64,000 nucleotides of DNA from Burkholderiaceae bacterium (GCA_017848435.1 JAFEHU010000081.1:43987-107986), one strand, 5' to 3'. Positions 46,398-58,119 are shown, counted from the first letter of the stretch. Program-made: numbers and translations. The notes: generated from the sequence alone by a model not told the origin.

Positions 46398-47708
46398 TCA
46401 GGCAGCCCGGGTGGACTGGTTCAGGGCTTTCAGCGTGCGCAGCCGCTCGGCAATGCGGATCTCCAGCCCCCGCTCGACCGGGCGGTAGAACTCGGGGGCG
46501 CCCATGCCGTCGGGGAAATAGCTTTCGCCAGCGGCAAAACCACCTTCCTCGTTGTGGGCGTAGCGGTAGTCACGGCCGTAGTCGAGTTGCTTCATCAGCT
46601 GGGTGGGCGCGTTGCGCAGGTGCAGCGGCACGGGCCGGGTGCCGTCTTTCTTGACCAGCGCCTTGGCTTCGTTGAAGGCCTTGTAGGCGGCGTTGGATTT
46701 GGGGGCCATGGCCAAGTACAGCACACACTGTGCCAAGGTCAATTCACCTTCCGGCGAACCCAGGCGCTCGTAGGTCTCGGCGGCGTCCAGTGCCAGGCGC
46801 AGCGCACGCGGGTCGGCCAGGCCAATGTCTTCGCTGGCCATGCGGACCAGCCGACGCGCCATGTAGCGCGGGTCGGCCCCGCCGTCGAGCATGCGCACAA
46901 ACCAGTACAGCGCGGCGTCGGGGTCGGAACCGCGCACCGACTTGTGCAGCGCGCTGATGCTGTCGTAGAACTGCTCGCCGCCCTTGTCGTAGCGGCGCAT
47001 TTTCTCGCCCAGCACCCGCAGCACCCAGGCGTCGGTGATCTCGGCGAACCGGTCTTTGGCGGCGGCCACAGCCAGCATTTCCAGCGTGTTCAGCAGCCGG
47101 CGTGCGTCGCCGTCGGCGTAGGCCACCAGCCGCTGGGCCGCTTCCTTTTCAATAGCAGGAATACCAGCAATTGCCTGGGCCTTGGCCACTATTTGTTCTA
47201 AATCTGGCGCTGTGAGCGGCTGCAGCACATACACCACCGCACGCGAGAGCAAAGCCGAGTTGACCTCGAACGACGGGTTTTCGGTGGTGGCGCCAATGAA
47301 GGTGAACAGGCCGCTTTCCACGTGCGGCAAAAACGCGTCCTGCTGGCTTTTGTTGAAGCGGTGCACCTCGTCCACAAACACGATGGTGCGCAGGCCCTTG
47401 GCCTGGGCCAGTTGCGCCTGCTCCACCGCCTCACGGATGTCTTTCACACCGCCCAGCACCGCGCTGATGGTGATGAAGTGCGCCTCAAACGCGTCCGCCA
47501 TCAGCCGGGCGATGGTGGTTTTGCCCACGCCAGGGGGCCCCCAGAGGATGCAGCTGTGCGGCTGGCCGGACTCGAAGGCAATGCGCAAGGGCATGTCGGC
47601 GCCGAGCAGGTGCTGCTGGCCGATCACGTCGCCCAGCGTCTGCGGCCGAAGTCTTTCGGCCAACGGGGGGTGGCCGAGGTTGGCAGCACGCGCCCCGGCA
47701 GCACTCAT
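46398..47708 (-). CDS. rarA: Replication-associated recombination protein A (RarA/MgsA, AAA+ ATPase)
   Basis: 436 residues. Walker A GPPGVGKTTIA near residue 48, Walker B IVFVDEVHRFNKSQQDAFLP, sensor 1 IGATTENPSFEVNSALLSR and the C-terminal tetramerisation region with YRYAHNEEGGFAAGESYFPD. RarA acts at stalled replication forks. The start ATG 47708 overlaps the lolA stop by four bases. The ftsK-lolA-rarA order is conserved in many proteobacteria. Confidence 0.95.
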   Translation of the reverse strand: MSAAGARAANLGHPPLAERLRPQTLGDVIGQQHLLGADMPLRIAFESGQPHSCILWGPPGVGKTTIARLMADAFEAHFITISAVLGGVKDIREAVEQAQLAQAKGLRTIVFVDEVHRFNKSQQDAFLPHVESGLFTFIGATTENPSFEVNSALLSRAVVYVLQPLTAPDLEQIVAKAQAIAGIPAIEKEAAQRLVAYADGDARRLLNTLEMLAVAAAKDRFAEITDAWVLRVLGEKMRRYDKGGEQFYDSISALHKSVRGSDPDAALYWFVRMLDGGADPRYMARRLVRMASEDIGLADPRALRLALDAAETYERLGSPEGELTLAQCVLYLAMAPKSNAAYKAFNEAKALVKKDGTRPVPLHLRNAPTQLMKQLDYGRDYRYAHNEEGGFAAGESYFPDGMGAPEFYRPVERGLEIRIAERLRTLKALNQSTRAA

Positions 47709-48367
47709 GGCCGAATCACGTCGGCCCCGGCCGGGGGTTTGAACTGAAAGGTGGTTTTCGGCAGCACCGGGTTGACCTCGGACTGGCTGAAAACGATGCG
47801 CGACAGCTGGCCAAAGCCGTCCAGTATCTCCAGCACGGCCAGTTCGGCCGCCTTGTCGTTCGGTTTGAAGCCGACACGCACGCTCTGCAACTGGCCGTCC
47901 TTGTTTTTGGGCGTGGCGCTGACCCATTGCAGGCCGTCTTTGTCGGGCGCGGACTGCAGCGTGAAGTCCGCTTGCAGTGCGCGCAGGTCGGGCGCAGCGG
48001 CAATCAGTGCGGCGGGCGTGCTGCCCAGCGCCTGCGACTGTTTCCGGACGGTGACCTGGTTCAAATCCACGTCGTGCAGCCACAGGGATTGCCCGTCGGC
48101 CACGATGGTTTGTTCGAAAGGTTTTTTGTAGTTGAAGCGAAAGCGGTTCGGGCGCTGGAACTCGAAGCTGCCACTGGACGTGCGGGCCTTGGGCGCCTGG
48201 CCGTCTTTGGCGGGCGAGGTCACGGTCTGCACAAAGTCGGCACGGCCACTGTGGGTGCCTTTGACAAAGGATTCAAGGCTTTTTAGCCCATCCGCCCTAG
48301 CCAAACCTAGCGATAACGCTATCAATAAAGAAGCAAAAAGGACACGTCCCGGCAACAAAGAGATCAC
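47705..48367 (-). CDS. lolA: Outer membrane lipoprotein carrier protein LolA
   Basis: Periplasmic chaperone that takes lipoproteins from LolCDE to the outer membrane receptor LolB. From GTG 48367 (reading M/V-ISLLPGRV) the protein has 220 residues with a signal peptide ending LGLARA. AAGGAA eight bases upstream supports this start; a GTG at 48388 would overlap ftsK. Family features: FEFQRPNRFRFNYKKPFEQTIVADG and LWLHDVDLNQVTVR. It lies between ftsK and rarA with a four-base overlap downstream. Confidence 0.92.
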   Translation of the reverse strand: MISLLPGRVLFASLLIALSLGLARADGLKSLESFVKGTHSGRADFVQTVTSPAKDGQAPKARTSSGSFEFQRPNRFRFNYKKPFEQTIVADGQSLWLHDVDLNQVTVRKQSQALGSTPAALIAAAPDLRALQADFTLQSAPDKDGLQWVSATPKNKDGQLQSVRVGFKPNDKAAELAVLEILDGFGQLSRIVFSQSEVNPVLPKTTFQFKPPAGADVIRP

Positions 48368-48377
48368 AGAAAATTCC

Positions 48378-50765
48378 TTATTCGGCACGCTGAGGCACCA
48401 GAATGTCGCGTTGGCCGCTGCCGCTCATGGCACTGATCAGGCCGGATTTTTCCATTTCTTCGAGCATGCGGGCAGAGCGGTTGTAACCAATCTTGAGGTG
48501 CCGCTGCACCAGCGAGATGCTGGCCTTGCGGTTTTTCAGCACCACCTCGACCGCCTGGTCGTACATCGGGTCTTTCTCGGTGCCGGCACCGTCACCGCCC
48601 TCGCCCATCTCACCGTCGCCGTCGGCCACGCCGCCTTCGAGCACACCCTCCACGTAGTTGGGTTCGCCCTGGGACTTCAGGTAGCTCACCACGCGGTGGA
48701 CTTCTTCGTCACTCACAAAAGCACCGTGCACCCGGATCGGGTAACCGGTGCCGCTGGGCATGTAGAGCATGTCGCCCATACCCAGCAGCGCTTCGGCCCC
48801 CATCTGGTCGAGGATGGTGCGGCTGTCGATCTTGCTGCTGACCTGGAAGGCAATGCGCGTGGGGATGTTGGCCTTGATCAGGCCAGTGATCACGTCCACG
48901 CTGGGCCGTTGGGTGGCCAAAATCAAATGGATGCCGGCGGCACGCGCCTTCTGCGCCAGCCGGGCGATCAGTTCCTCGATCTTCTTGCCCACCACCATCA
49001 TCAGGTCGGCCAGCTCGTCGATCACCACCACGATGTTCGGCAGGCGCTCCAGCGGCTCGGGGCTGTCGGGCGTCAGGCTGAAGGGGTTGTAGATGAACTC
49101 TTCGCGCGCCTTGGCCTCGTCGATCTTGGCGTTGTAGCCGGCCAGGTTGCGCACACCGAGCTTGCTCAGCAGCTTGTAGCGGCGCTCCATCTCGGCCACG
49201 CACCAGTTGAGGCCGTGCGCGGCCTGCCGCATGTCGGTGACCACCGGCGCCAGCAGGTGCGGAATGCCTTCGTAGACGCTCATTTCCAGCATCTTCGGGT
49301 CGATCATCAAGAGCCGCACGTCCCGCGCCTCGGCCTTGTACAGCAGGCTCAGGATCATCGCGTTGATCCCCACAGATTTGCCCGAGCCGGTGGTGCCGGC
49401 CACCAGCACATGGGGCATCTTGGCGAGGTCGGCCACCACGGCGTTGCCAATGATGTCCTTGCCCAGCCCCATGGTCAGCAGCGACTTGCCTTCGTTGTAC
49501 ACCTGCGAACCAAGGATTTCGCTCAAGCGGATGGTTTGGCGCTTGGCGTTGGGCAACTCCAGCGCCATGTAGTTCTTGCCGGGAATGGTCTCGATCACGC
49601 GGATCGACACCAGACTCAGCGAGCGCGCCAGGTCACGCGCCAAATTCACCACCTGCGAGCCCTTGACGCCGGTGGCCGGCTCAATCTCGTAGCGGGTGAT
49701 CACCGGGCCGGGCGAGGCCATCACCACCCGCACCTCCACCCCAAAGTCTTTCAGCTTCTTCTCGATCAGCCGGCTGGTCATTTCCAGCGTTTCGCTGGAC
49801 ACAGTTTCCTGACGGCTCAAAGCGCCGTCCAGCAGGTCCACCTGCGGCAGCTTGCTGTCGGGCAGCTCGGTGAACAGCGGTTTTTGCCGCTCTTTCGCCA
49901 CCCGCAGGCTCTGCGGCACTTCAGCCTGCACCGGCTCAATGAACACCGGCGCAGCGGGCTGTTCGCGCACGTCGGCGCGGTGTTCCAGCACAATTTCTTC
50001 GCGCTCCCGCGCCGCGCGCAAGCCCACCTCCAGGTCTTGCGCCTTCTCGCGCTTGTGCGCCCAGGCCAACCACAGGCCGTCCAGTGCGCGGCCAATGCGT
50101 TCGGCCAGCTGCGTCCAGGTGAAGCGGAACACCTGCGCGGCGCTGAGCACACCCAGCACAATCCAGAACAGACCGGAGCCGGTGAAGCCCAGCCACTTGT
50201 CGCCCATGGGCCCCATCAGGTAGCCCAGCGCACCGCCTGCCGGGCCGGGCAAAAAGCCCTCGAACCGGTACAGGCGCGACCACTCCATGCCGGTACTGGC
50301 CAGCAGCAACACCACCAGGCTGCCCCAAAACAGCGCGCGGCCACGCCATACGGGTTCCGGGTCATTGCCGGCATCTTGTGGCGAACGCAGCCAGGTCGCC
50401 AGCGCGCCCAGCCAGGCTTTCACCCCCGCCAACAAGGCCCACCAGGCCGAAAACCCGAACAGAAAATAGCTGCCGTCGGCCAGCCAGGCGCCCAGGCGGC
50501 CAACCCAGTTGTGCAACGGCGCACCCGCGCCAGAAGTCGACCAGGCCGCGTCTTGTGGGCTGTAGCTGAGCATGGCCAGCCACCAGAACACCAGCAGCAC
50601 AAAGCCGGCCAGCAGGCCCAGTTCGCCAAGAAAACGGCTGGCCCCGGCACGCGGCGCGCTGGCCTGCGCGCGGGCGGCGGCCGCAGCCTTGCCAGCCGAC
50701 CGGCCTGTGGCCTGGCGGATCGGGTTGCCGCCAGAGGAACCCAGAGTGTTGAGGGAATACGTCAT
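48378..50765 (-). CDS. ftsK: DNA translocase FtsK
   Basis: 795 residues. N-terminal four or five membrane helices (about 40-190) anchor it at the division septum; a short linker follows; the motor begins about residue 330 with Walker [16 protein letters not shown], Walker [16 protein letters not shown] and the [22 protein letters not shown] segment; the C-terminal gamma winged helix (about 725-795) reads [20 protein letters not shown] and recognises KOPS sequences. It couples division with chromosome dimer resolution by XerCD. Confidence 0.96.
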   Translation of the reverse strand: MTYSLNTLGSSGGNPIRQATGRSAGKAAAAARAQASAPRAGASRFLGELGLLAGFVLLVFWWLAMLSYSPQDAAWSTSGAGAPLHNWVGRLGAWLADGSYFLFGFSAWWALLAGVKAWLGALATWLRSPQDAGNDPEPVWRGRALFWGSLVVLLLASTGMEWSRLYRFEGFLPGPAGGALGYLMGPMGDKWLGFTGSGLFWIVLGVLSAAQVFRFTWTQLAERIGRALDGLWLAWAHKREKAQDLEVGLRAAREREEIVLEHRADVREQPAAPVFIEPVQAEVPQSLRVAKERQKPLFTELPDSKLPQVDLLDGALSRQETVSSETLEMTSRLIEKKLKDFGVEVRVVMASPGPVITRYEIEPATGVKGSQVVNLARDLARSLSLVSIRVIETIPGKNYMALELPNAKRQTIRLSEILGSQVYNEGKSLLTMGLGKDIIGNAVVADLAKMPHVLVAGTTGSGKSVGINAMILSLLYKAEARDVRLLMIDPKMLEMSVYEGIPHLLAPVVTDMRQAAHGLNWCVAEMERRYKLLSKLGVRNLAGYNAKIDEAKAREEFIYNPFSLTPDSPEPLERLPNIVVVIDELADLMMVVGKKIEELIARLAQKARAAGIHLILATQRPSVDVITGLIKANIPTRIAFQVSSKIDSRTILDQMGAEALLGMGDMLYMPSGTGYPIRVHGAFVSDEEVHRVVSYLKSQGEPNYVEGVLEGGVADGDGEMGEGGDGAGTEKDPMYDQAVEVVLKNRKASISLVQRHLKIGYNRSARMLEEMEKSGLISAMSGSGQRDILVPQRAE

Positions 50766-50848
50766 AAGTCAGAACAATCGCGCAAGCTTACCCCAAGGCG
50801 CGTTGGCCCGAGGGGACTTTGCCCGCCCTTCACAGGGCAGATACCGTG

Positions 50849-52665
<1,817 letters not shown>

Positions 52666-52685
52666 GACGCGAATCAGGAAAACGC

Positions 52686-52691
52686 TATAAT
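52686..52691 (+). promoter_or_regulatory. -10 box of the rpmB-rpmG operon
   Basis: A perfect TATAAT (in GCTATAATCC) about 120 bases upstream of rpmB; only a weak -35 (around TTAGGA, 52662) can be suggested. The leader of about 110 bases has no obvious attenuator. Confidence 0.6.
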
Positions 52692-52810
52692 CCTTGGCTT
52701 TGCTGAATTCTGCCGTGAGGCACCCATTCAGCTGGGTTACCGCCACCCTTCTGGCGAGGTGAGGCCCCCACTGCTTGTGGCGGCCGTTTAAAACGTATCG
52801 GAGTGTCCTG

Positions 52811-53044
52811 ATGGCACGCGTCTGCGAAGTAACGGGTAAAGGCCCGATGGTCGGGAACAACGTTTCCCACGCCAACAACAAAACCAAGCGCCGGTTCCTG
52901 CCGAACCTGCAATACCGCCGTTTCTGGGTCGAGACCGAAAACCGCTGGGTTCGCCTGCGTGTTTCCAGCGCCGCCCTGCGGTTGATCGACAAAAATGGCA
53001 TCGACGCCGTGCTCGCAGACCTGCGCGCCCGTGGTCAGGCTTAA
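52811..53044 (+). CDS. rpmB: 50S ribosomal protein L28
   Basis: 77 residues, [24 protein letters not shown] at the N-terminus followed by the basic [18 protein letters not shown]; this is the canonical bacterial L28. Only one cysteine of the zinc-type pattern remains, so it is the non-zinc form. rpmG follows 17 bases later, the common L28-L33 pair. Confidence 0.97.
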   Translation: MARVCEVTGKGPMVGNNVSHANNKTKRRFLPNLQYRRFWVETENRWVRLRVSSAALRLIDKNGIDAVLADLRARGQA

Positions 53045-53061
53045 TCTAAAGGAGCACGACC

Positions 53062-53232
53062 ATGGCAGCCAAAGGCGGACGCGAAAAAATCAAGCTGGAA
53101 TCCACTGCGGGTACCGGCCATTTCTACACCACGACCAAAAACAAGAAGACCACGCCCGAGAAGATGCTGATCAAAAAATTTGATCCCAAAGCTCGCAAGC
53201 ATGTCGACTACAAGGAAATCAAGCTGAAGTAA
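53062..53232 (+). CDS. rpmG: 50S ribosomal protein L33
   Basis: 56 residues, [20 protein letters not shown], then [22 protein letters not shown]. It lacks the CxxC zinc ribbon cysteines and is thus the C-minus form. A good ribosome binding site (AAAGGAG) precedes the start. Followed by a strong terminator. Confidence 0.97.
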   Translation: MAAKGGREKIKLESTAGTGHFYTTTKNKKTTPEKMLIKKFDPKARKHVDYKEIKLK

Positions 53233-53249
53233 TTCGGCGCTTCCCCAAC

Positions 53250-53280
53250 AAAAAAGCCGCTGAAGTTCAGCGGCTTTTTT
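53250..53280 (+). terminator. Rho-independent terminator of rpmB-rpmG
   Basis: 15-bp inverted repeat (AAAAAAGCCGCTGAA and complement) ending in six T; the symmetric A/T tracts also serve the convergent desaturase gene. Confidence 0.88.
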
Positions 53281-53318
53281 GTTGCCCACCACAGTGCGTG
53301 GCGGGTAACCGGGTCAGG

Positions 53319-54533
53319 TCAGACGCGGGCGGCGCGCAGCTTCATTGAAAACTCTTTCAAGGCAGCAATACCGCTTTCCTCAGCCCGGTGGCACCAGGCC
53401 GCCAAATCCGCGGCCAACTGTTCACGCGAGTGCGAGGTGTTGAGCCACATCTGGCGCAGCTCTTCGCGCATGGTGACCATCTTGTCCAGCACCGGGTGGG
53501 CGGCGCGGGCCTGCGCCAGCTGCGTGCGGGCGGTGGCGGGCACTTTGTCGTCGTCGCGGTGCATCCAGCGCTTGGCGGCTTCAAGCACCGAGATGTCGGC
53601 CTGGCGGGCCTTGAGCTGCGCGATCTCGGTCTTGCAGGCACGGCGCATTTCACGGGCATAGCCGGCCATGACTTCGTAGCGGTTGGCGATCAACGCTTCC
53701 AGCGTCTTTTCATCGGCCACTGGCTGGATGTCGCCGAGCTGCATCTTGGGCACAACCTTCTTGACGGTGGCCCAACCGATTTTCTCCATCAGCGAGATGT
53801 AAAACCAGCCGATGTCGAACTCGTATTTTTTGACCGAAAACTTGGCCGATGTGGGGTAGGTGTGGTGGTTGTTGTGCAACTCTTCACCGCCGATGACGAT
53901 GCCCCAGAACGACACGTTGGTGCTGGCATCGGGTGACTCGAAGTTGCGGTAGCCCCAGTAGTGGCCAATGCCGTTGATCACGCCGGTGGCCATGACGGGA
54001 ATCCAGGCCATCTGCACCGCCCAGACAGCCAGGCCAATGGCGCCGAACAGGGCCAGGTTGAGGATCAGCATCAGGCCCACGCCTTGCCAGCTGTAGCGGG
54101 TGTAGAGGTTGTGCTCCAGCCAGTCGTCGGGCGTGCCCGAACCGTACTTGAGCATGGTTTCGGCGTTTTTCGACTCCGCGCGGTACAGCTCCACACCTTC
54201 CAGCAGCAGCTTTTTCAGGCCACGGGTCTGCGGGCTGTGGGGATCTTCTTCGGTGTCGACCTTGGCGTGGTGCTTGCGGTGAATGGCCACAAACTCCTTG
54301 GTGACCATGCCGGTACCAATCCACATCCAGAAGCGGAAAAAATGGAAAGGGATGGGCCCCAGCGTCAGCGCGCGGTGGGATTGCGAGCGGTGCAGGAAAA
54401 TCGTCACGCCGGCAATGGTGATGTGGGTGGTCACCAGCGTGTACAGCACGATCTGCCACCACGTCAGGTCCCACAGGCCGTGGGCCATCAAATCAATTGC
54501 CGCGTTCAGCACAGTCCAGTCAGGAAGCAACAT
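53319..54533 (-). CDS. Membrane fatty acyl-CoA desaturase (delta-9 type)
   Basis: 404 residues from ATG 54533 (MLLPDWTVLN). Four membrane helices and the three histidine boxes of acyl-CoA desaturases: HRSQSHR (about residue 48), HRKHHAK (about 86) and HNNHH (about 224), which bind the di-iron centre. It introduces a double bond into saturated acyl chains using oxygen and electrons from a redox partner, so membrane fluidity control is the likely role. An extra C-terminal region of about 120 charged residues follows the catalytic domain. No ferredoxin gene is adjacent. Confidence 0.92.
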   Translation of the reverse strand: MLLPDWTVLNAAIDLMAHGLWDLTWWQIVLYTLVTTHITIAGVTIFLHRSQSHRALTLGPIPFHFFRFWMWIGTGMVTKEFVAIHRKHHAKVDTEEDPHSPQTRGLKKLLLEGVELYRAESKNAETMLKYGSGTPDDWLEHNLYTRYSWQGVGLMLILNLALFGAIGLAVWAVQMAWIPVMATGVINGIGHYWGYRNFESPDASTNVSFWGIVIGGEELHNNHHTYPTSAKFSVKKYEFDIGWFYISLMEKIGWATVKKVVPKMQLGDIQPVADEKTLEALIANRYEVMAGYAREMRRACKTEIAQLKARQADISVLEAAKRWMHRDDDKVPATARTQLAQARAAHPVLDKMVTMREELRQMWLNTSHSREQLAADLAAWCHRAEESGIAALKEFSMKLRAARV

Positions 54534-54634
54534 AGTCAACAGTGTTTCTCATACAAATAACCCCGTATTGTCGTACTTTCGCGTTGTTTCGGGGAAGTTT
54601 CGCCAGTCGTGCGCCTCTAAATGCCGGTTACACG

Positions 54635-55906
54635 TCATTTTTTCTGCCAGACGGCGGCAAAAAAACCGTCGGTCCGGTGCCGGTGGGGCCACAGGCGGAG
54701 GTATTCGCCGCCGGAAACCGGGCCGCTGCACAGGCTGCCAGCGCCTTCCACCTTCAGATGGGTCAGGATGTCGGCCACTTCAAGAGGGGTGAAGTCGCTG
54801 TTGGCGGCGGAGAAAGCCGCGGCGATGGCCTCGTTTTCGGCCGGCAACAGGCTGCAGGTGGCGTACACCAGCCGGCCACCGGGCTTCAGCAGGCGGGCGG
54901 CGCTTTGCAAAATGGTGGCCTGGAGCGCAGCCGCCTCGGCCACAGCCGCCGGGTTTTGCCGCCATTTCAACGCCGGGTTGCGGCGCAAGGTGCCCAGGCC
55001 AGAACACGGCGCGTCGACCAGCACCCGGTCGATCTTGCCGGCCAGGCGTTTGATGCGGTCGTCCCGCTCATGGGCAATGGCCGCCGGGTGGACGTTGGAC
55101 AGGCCACTGCGCGCCAGCCGGGGCTTGAGCGCATCGAGCCGGTGGGCGGAGGTGTCGAACGCGTACAGCCGGCCGGTGTTGCGCATGCTGGCGCCGATCG
55201 CCAGCGTCTTGCCACCGGCACCGGCACAGAAGTCGGCCACCATCTCGCCGCGTTTGGCGTCGAGCAGCAAGGCCAGCACCTGAGAACCCTCGTCCTGCAC
55301 CTCGACCGCGCCGCGCGCGAACGCCGCCACCTGCGACAAAGACGGTTTGCCGTCCACCCGCAGCCCCCAGGGTGACCACGGTGTGGCCTGGGTTTTGACA
55401 CCGGCTTTGGCCAGCTCTTGCTGAACGTCGGCACGCTTGTCGGTCAGGGCGTTGACGCGCAGATCGAGTGGCGCCTGGGTGTCCAGGCTGTTCACCAGTG
55501 GCCAGAAATCGTCGCCCAGCTGGGCCTTGAGTTCGGTCACCAGCCACTCGGGCAGGTTGTGGCGGTGGCGTTCCAGCAGGTCGCCGGGTTGGATGCGGTC
55601 GCACTGGGCGAGCCAGTTTTTCTCGACGTCGTTCAGCGCGCCGAGCAGAAAGTCGCGCGGCGCGGCAAAGCCGAGGATGGCCAGCCGGCGCTCTTTGGGG
55701 CCGCTGCCGGAGGGGGCAAAGTGCTCAAAACGCAGCTTGTGGCGCAGCACGTTGTAGACCGTGTCGGCCAGGGTCGCACGCTCGCGCGGCCCGAGTTGGC
55801 GGTTGTCGCGGAAAAAACGGGACACGGTCCCGTCGGTGGGGTGGTCGAATTGAAGCGCCAGCTTGACCAGTTCACTGCAGGCGTCGAGCAGGGCTTTAGG
55901 ATGCAT
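54635..55906 (-). CDS. rsmB: 16S rRNA (cytosine(967)-C5)-methyltransferase RsmB-like
   Basis: 423 residues from ATG 55906 (MHPKALLDACSELVK). N-terminal helical NusB-like part, then the NOL1/NOP2/Sun domain: SAM motif VADFCAGAGGKTLAIGA, VDAPCSGLGTLRRNP and the catalytic YATCSLLPAENEAIA. It lies 43 bases from the divergent DUF1653 start. The start fits a -10 box six bases upstream. RsmB and other m5C methyltransferases are similar; the N-terminal domain argues for RsmB, though it is shortened. Confidence 0.87.
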   Translation of the reverse strand: MHPKALLDACSELVKLALQFDHPTDGTVSRFFRDNRQLGPRERATLADTVYNVLRHKLRFEHFAPSGSGPKERRLAILGFAAPRDFLLGALNDVEKNWLAQCDRIQPGDLLERHRHNLPEWLVTELKAQLGDDFWPLVNSLDTQAPLDLRVNALTDKRADVQQELAKAGVKTQATPWSPWGLRVDGKPSLSQVAAFARGAVEVQDEGSQVLALLLDAKRGEMVADFCAGAGGKTLAIGASMRNTGRLYAFDTSAHRLDALKPRLARSGLSNVHPAAIAHERDDRIKRLAGKIDRVLVDAPCSGLGTLRRNPALKWRQNPAAVAEAAALQATILQSAARLLKPGGRLVYATCSLLPAENEAIAAAFSAANSDFTPLEVADILTHLKVEGAGSLCSGPVSGGEYLRLWPHRHRTDGFFAAVWQKK

Positions 55907-55918
55907 CCTCCGATTGTC
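55904..55918 (-). promoter_or_regulatory. Candidate -10 box for a leaderless rsmB transcript
   Basis: Minus strand GACAAT (55913-55918), six bases CGGAGG, then ATG at 55906. The six bases resemble a ribosome binding site but lie directly against the start codon. Confidence 0.4.
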
Positions 55919-55949
55919 CCACGCGCCCTGTTTTTGCCGGAATCTGCCC

Positions 55950-56222
55950 ATGTCTGACGACCACCTGCCCCCGCTCATCACCACCCCACCCGGCCTGTAC
56001 CGCCACTACAAAGGGAATTTGTACGAGGTGATAGACACCGTGCGCCACAGCGAAACACAGGAATACTTGACGCTCTACCGTGCGCTGTACGGTGAACACG
56101 GCCTGTGGGTGCGGCCGGCGGCGATGTTCAACAGCACGGTGGAGGTGGATGGCCGCTCCCAGGCCCGGTTTGCGCCGGTGGCAGCGTCTGCGGCGGCCGA
56201 TTTCAAGCCTAATACGGCTTAA
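55950..56222 (+). CDS. DUF1653 family protein
   Basis: 90 residues with the domain core GLYRHYKGNLYEVIDTVRHSET and LYRALYGEHGLWVRP. DUF1653 is a small conserved domain of unknown function that can occur with pyrophosphohydrolase or translation genes. The last residues (about ADFKPNTA) and the stop codon are encoded by the dispersed repeat at 56195, so the C-terminus was probably replaced by repeat sequence. Converges on purN. Confidence 0.87.
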   Translation: MSDDHLPPLITTPPGLYRHYKGNLYEVIDTVRHSETQEYLTLYRALYGEHGLWVRPAAMFNSTVEVDGRSQARFAPVAASAAADFKPNTA

Positions 56223-56262
56223 GCCTTAGTGAAAACTTGCGGTACAGCTATGCTTTCAGGAG
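56195..56262 (-). repeat. Dispersed intergenic repeat, copy 5, overlapping two gene ends
   Basis: Plus-strand order GATTTCAAGCCTAATACGGC, GCCTTAGTGAAAAC, CAGCTATGC; aligns with the copies at 25643 and 35503. It contains both the DUF1653 stop (56220-56222) and the purN stop (56248-56250). Confidence 0.7.
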
Positions 56263-56826
56263 CGTTTTAACCGCCTGGGGGTAGATGCGGTGCTCTTGCG
56301 CCAGCACCCGGGCGGCCAGCGTGGCCGCCGTGTCGCCGGGAAGCACCGGCACCACCGCCTGGTCGAGGATGGGGCCGTGGTCCAGCTCAGCCGTCACGCG
56401 GTGCACGGTGGCACCGGCAAAGCGGCAGCCGCCGTCGATGGCCCGCTGGTGCGTGTTCAGCCCCGGAAAAGCCGGCAACAGCGAGGGGTGGATGTTGACC
56501 AGCCGGCCGGCGTAGTGGTTCACAAAAGCCGGCGTGAGGATGCGCAGAAAGCCGGCCAGCACCACCAGCGCCGGGGTGTGAACGTCGATGGCCTGGGCCA
56601 AGGCGGCGTCAAACGCCTCGCGGTTGGCAAAACCGGTGTGGTCCAGCACCTGTGTGGGCACGCCCAGCGCATTGGCCACCGCCAGACCGGCTGCCACCGG
56701 CTTGTTGCTGATGACCGCCGCCACTGTGGCGCCCAGCGTGTCGGACCAGCGCTCGCGCTGGGCAGTTTCCACAATGGCCGCCATGTTGGAGCCGCTGCCG
56801 GAAATCAGGATGACGATGTTTTTCAT
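56248..56826 (-). CDS. purN: Phosphoribosylglycinamide formyltransferase
   Basis: 192 residues. De novo purine synthesis enzyme transferring a formyl group from 10-formyltetrahydrofolate to GAR. N-terminal MKNIVILISGSGSNM (phosphate loop), catalytic Asn/His in LVNIHPSLLPAFPG and catalytic Asp in LDHGPILDQAVVP. Length is normal. The stop codon lies inside the dispersed repeat. It diverges from the acyl-CoA dehydrogenase gene at 56930 with about 100 bases between. Confidence 0.96.
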   Translation of the reverse strand: MKNIVILISGSGSNMAAIVETAQRERWSDTLGATVAAVISNKPVAAGLAVANALGVPTQVLDHTGFANREAFDAALAQAIDVHTPALVVLAGFLRILTPAFVNHYAGRLVNIHPSLLPAFPGLNTHQRAIDGGCRFAGATVHRVTAELDHGPILDQAVVPVLPGDTAATLAARVLAQEHRIYPQAVKTLLKA

Positions 56827-56929
56827 GGGTGAAATCGGTAACCCGACATTATCGCCAGCCCATGTCACCACCTCGACATGCGCCACAGCACCCTGCGTGC
56901 TACAAAGCCGCAGCTCTGGAGACAACCCC

Positions 56930-58108
56930 ATGGATTTGGCATTCACCCCCGAAGAACAGGCCTTTCGCGAGGAGATCCGCGCCTGGGTCCGCAGCCACCT
57001 GCCGGCCGACATTTCGCAGAAAGTGTTCAACGCCCAGCGCCTGGGCCGTGACGACATGCAGCGCTGGGCCAAGATCCTCGGCAAGAAAGGCTGGCTGGGC
57101 TGGGGCTGGCCCAAGGAATTTGGCGGCCCGGGCTGGAACGCGGTGCAGAAGCATTTGTTCGAGGAAGAATGCGCGCTGGCCGGCTCGCCCCGCGTGGTGC
57201 CCTTTGGCCCGGTGATGGTGGCGCCGGTCATCATGGCGTTTGGCAATGCCGAGCAGCAACAGCGCTTTCTGCCCGGCATCGCCAGCGGCGAGGTCTGGTG
57301 GAGCCAGGGCTACTCTGAGCCGGGCTCGGGCTCGGACCTGGCCTCGGTCAAATGCAAGGCCGAGCGCCGGGGCGACAAGTACATCGTCAACGGCCAGAAA
57401 ACCTGGACCACGCTGGGCCAGTACGGCGAATGGATTTTCTGCCTGGTGCGCACCAGCAACGAAGGCAAGCCACAGACCGGCATCAGCTTTCTGCTGATCG
57501 ACATGAAAAGCCCCGGCGTCAGCGTGCGGCCCATCGTGCTGATGGACGGCGAGCCTGAGGTCAACGAGGTCTGGTTCGACAACGTCGAAGTACCCGCCCA
57601 CAACCTGATTGGCGAAGAAAACAAGGGCTGGACCTACGCCAAGCATTTGCTCAGCCACGAGCGCACCAACATTGCCGACGTGAACCGCGCCAAACGCGAG
57701 CTGGAGCGCCTCAAGCGCATCGCCAAGGCCGAAGGCGTGTACGACGACCAGCGCTTCCGGGACGAAGTGGCCAAGCTGGAGGTGGACGTGGTGGCGCTGG
57801 AAATGCTGGTGCTGCGGGTGCTGAGCGCCGAGAAATCCGGCAAGCAGAGCCTGGACATCGCCGGCCTGCTGAAGATCCGCGGCAGCGAAATCCAGCAGCG
57901 CTACACCGAGCTGATGATGCTGGCGGCCGGCCCGTCGAGCTTGCCCTTCATTTACGAGGCGATGGAGGCCGGCTGGCAAGGCGACCATGTCGGCCCCGCG
58001 CACTGCGCGCCGCTGGCGGCGAACTACTTCAACATGCGCAAGACGACGATTTACGGTGGCTCGAACGAGGTCCAGCGCAACATCGTGTCCCAGGTCGTTC
58101 TGGGCTAA
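56930..58108 (+). CDS. Acyl-CoA dehydrogenase, large-subunit type
   Basis: 392-residue flavoprotein oxidising acyl-CoA to trans-2-enoyl-CoA. Signatures: SQGYSEPGSGSDLASVKCKA (FAD/substrate region, about residue 125), GQKTWTTLGQYGEW and C-terminal YGGSNEVQRNIVSQVVLG. Residues WGWPKEFGGPGW near 60 are typical of the subgroup acting in pairs such as PimC/PimD (pimeloyl-CoA) or cholesterol side-chain ACADs. A ribosome binding site (TGGAGA) precedes ATG 56930. A second ACAD follows 11 bases later, pointing to a heteromeric enzyme. Confidence 0.9.
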   Translation: MDLAFTPEEQAFREEIRAWVRSHLPADISQKVFNAQRLGRDDMQRWAKILGKKGWLGWGWPKEFGGPGWNAVQKHLFEEECALAGSPRVVPFGPVMVAPVIMAFGNAEQQQRFLPGIASGEVWWSQGYSEPGSGSDLASVKCKAERRGDKYIVNGQKTWTTLGQYGEWIFCLVRTSNEGKPQTGISFLLIDMKSPGVSVRPIVLMDGEPEVNEVWFDNVEVPAHNLIGEENKGWTYAKHLLSHERTNIADVNRAKRELERLKRIAKAEGVYDDQRFRDEVAKLEVDVVALEMLVLRVLSAEKSGKQSLDIAGLLKIRGSEIQQRYTELMMLAAGPSSLPFIYEAMEAGWQGDHVGPAHCAPLAANYFNMRKTTIYGGSNEVQRNIVSQVVLG

Positions 58109-58119
58109 GGAGAATAAAA

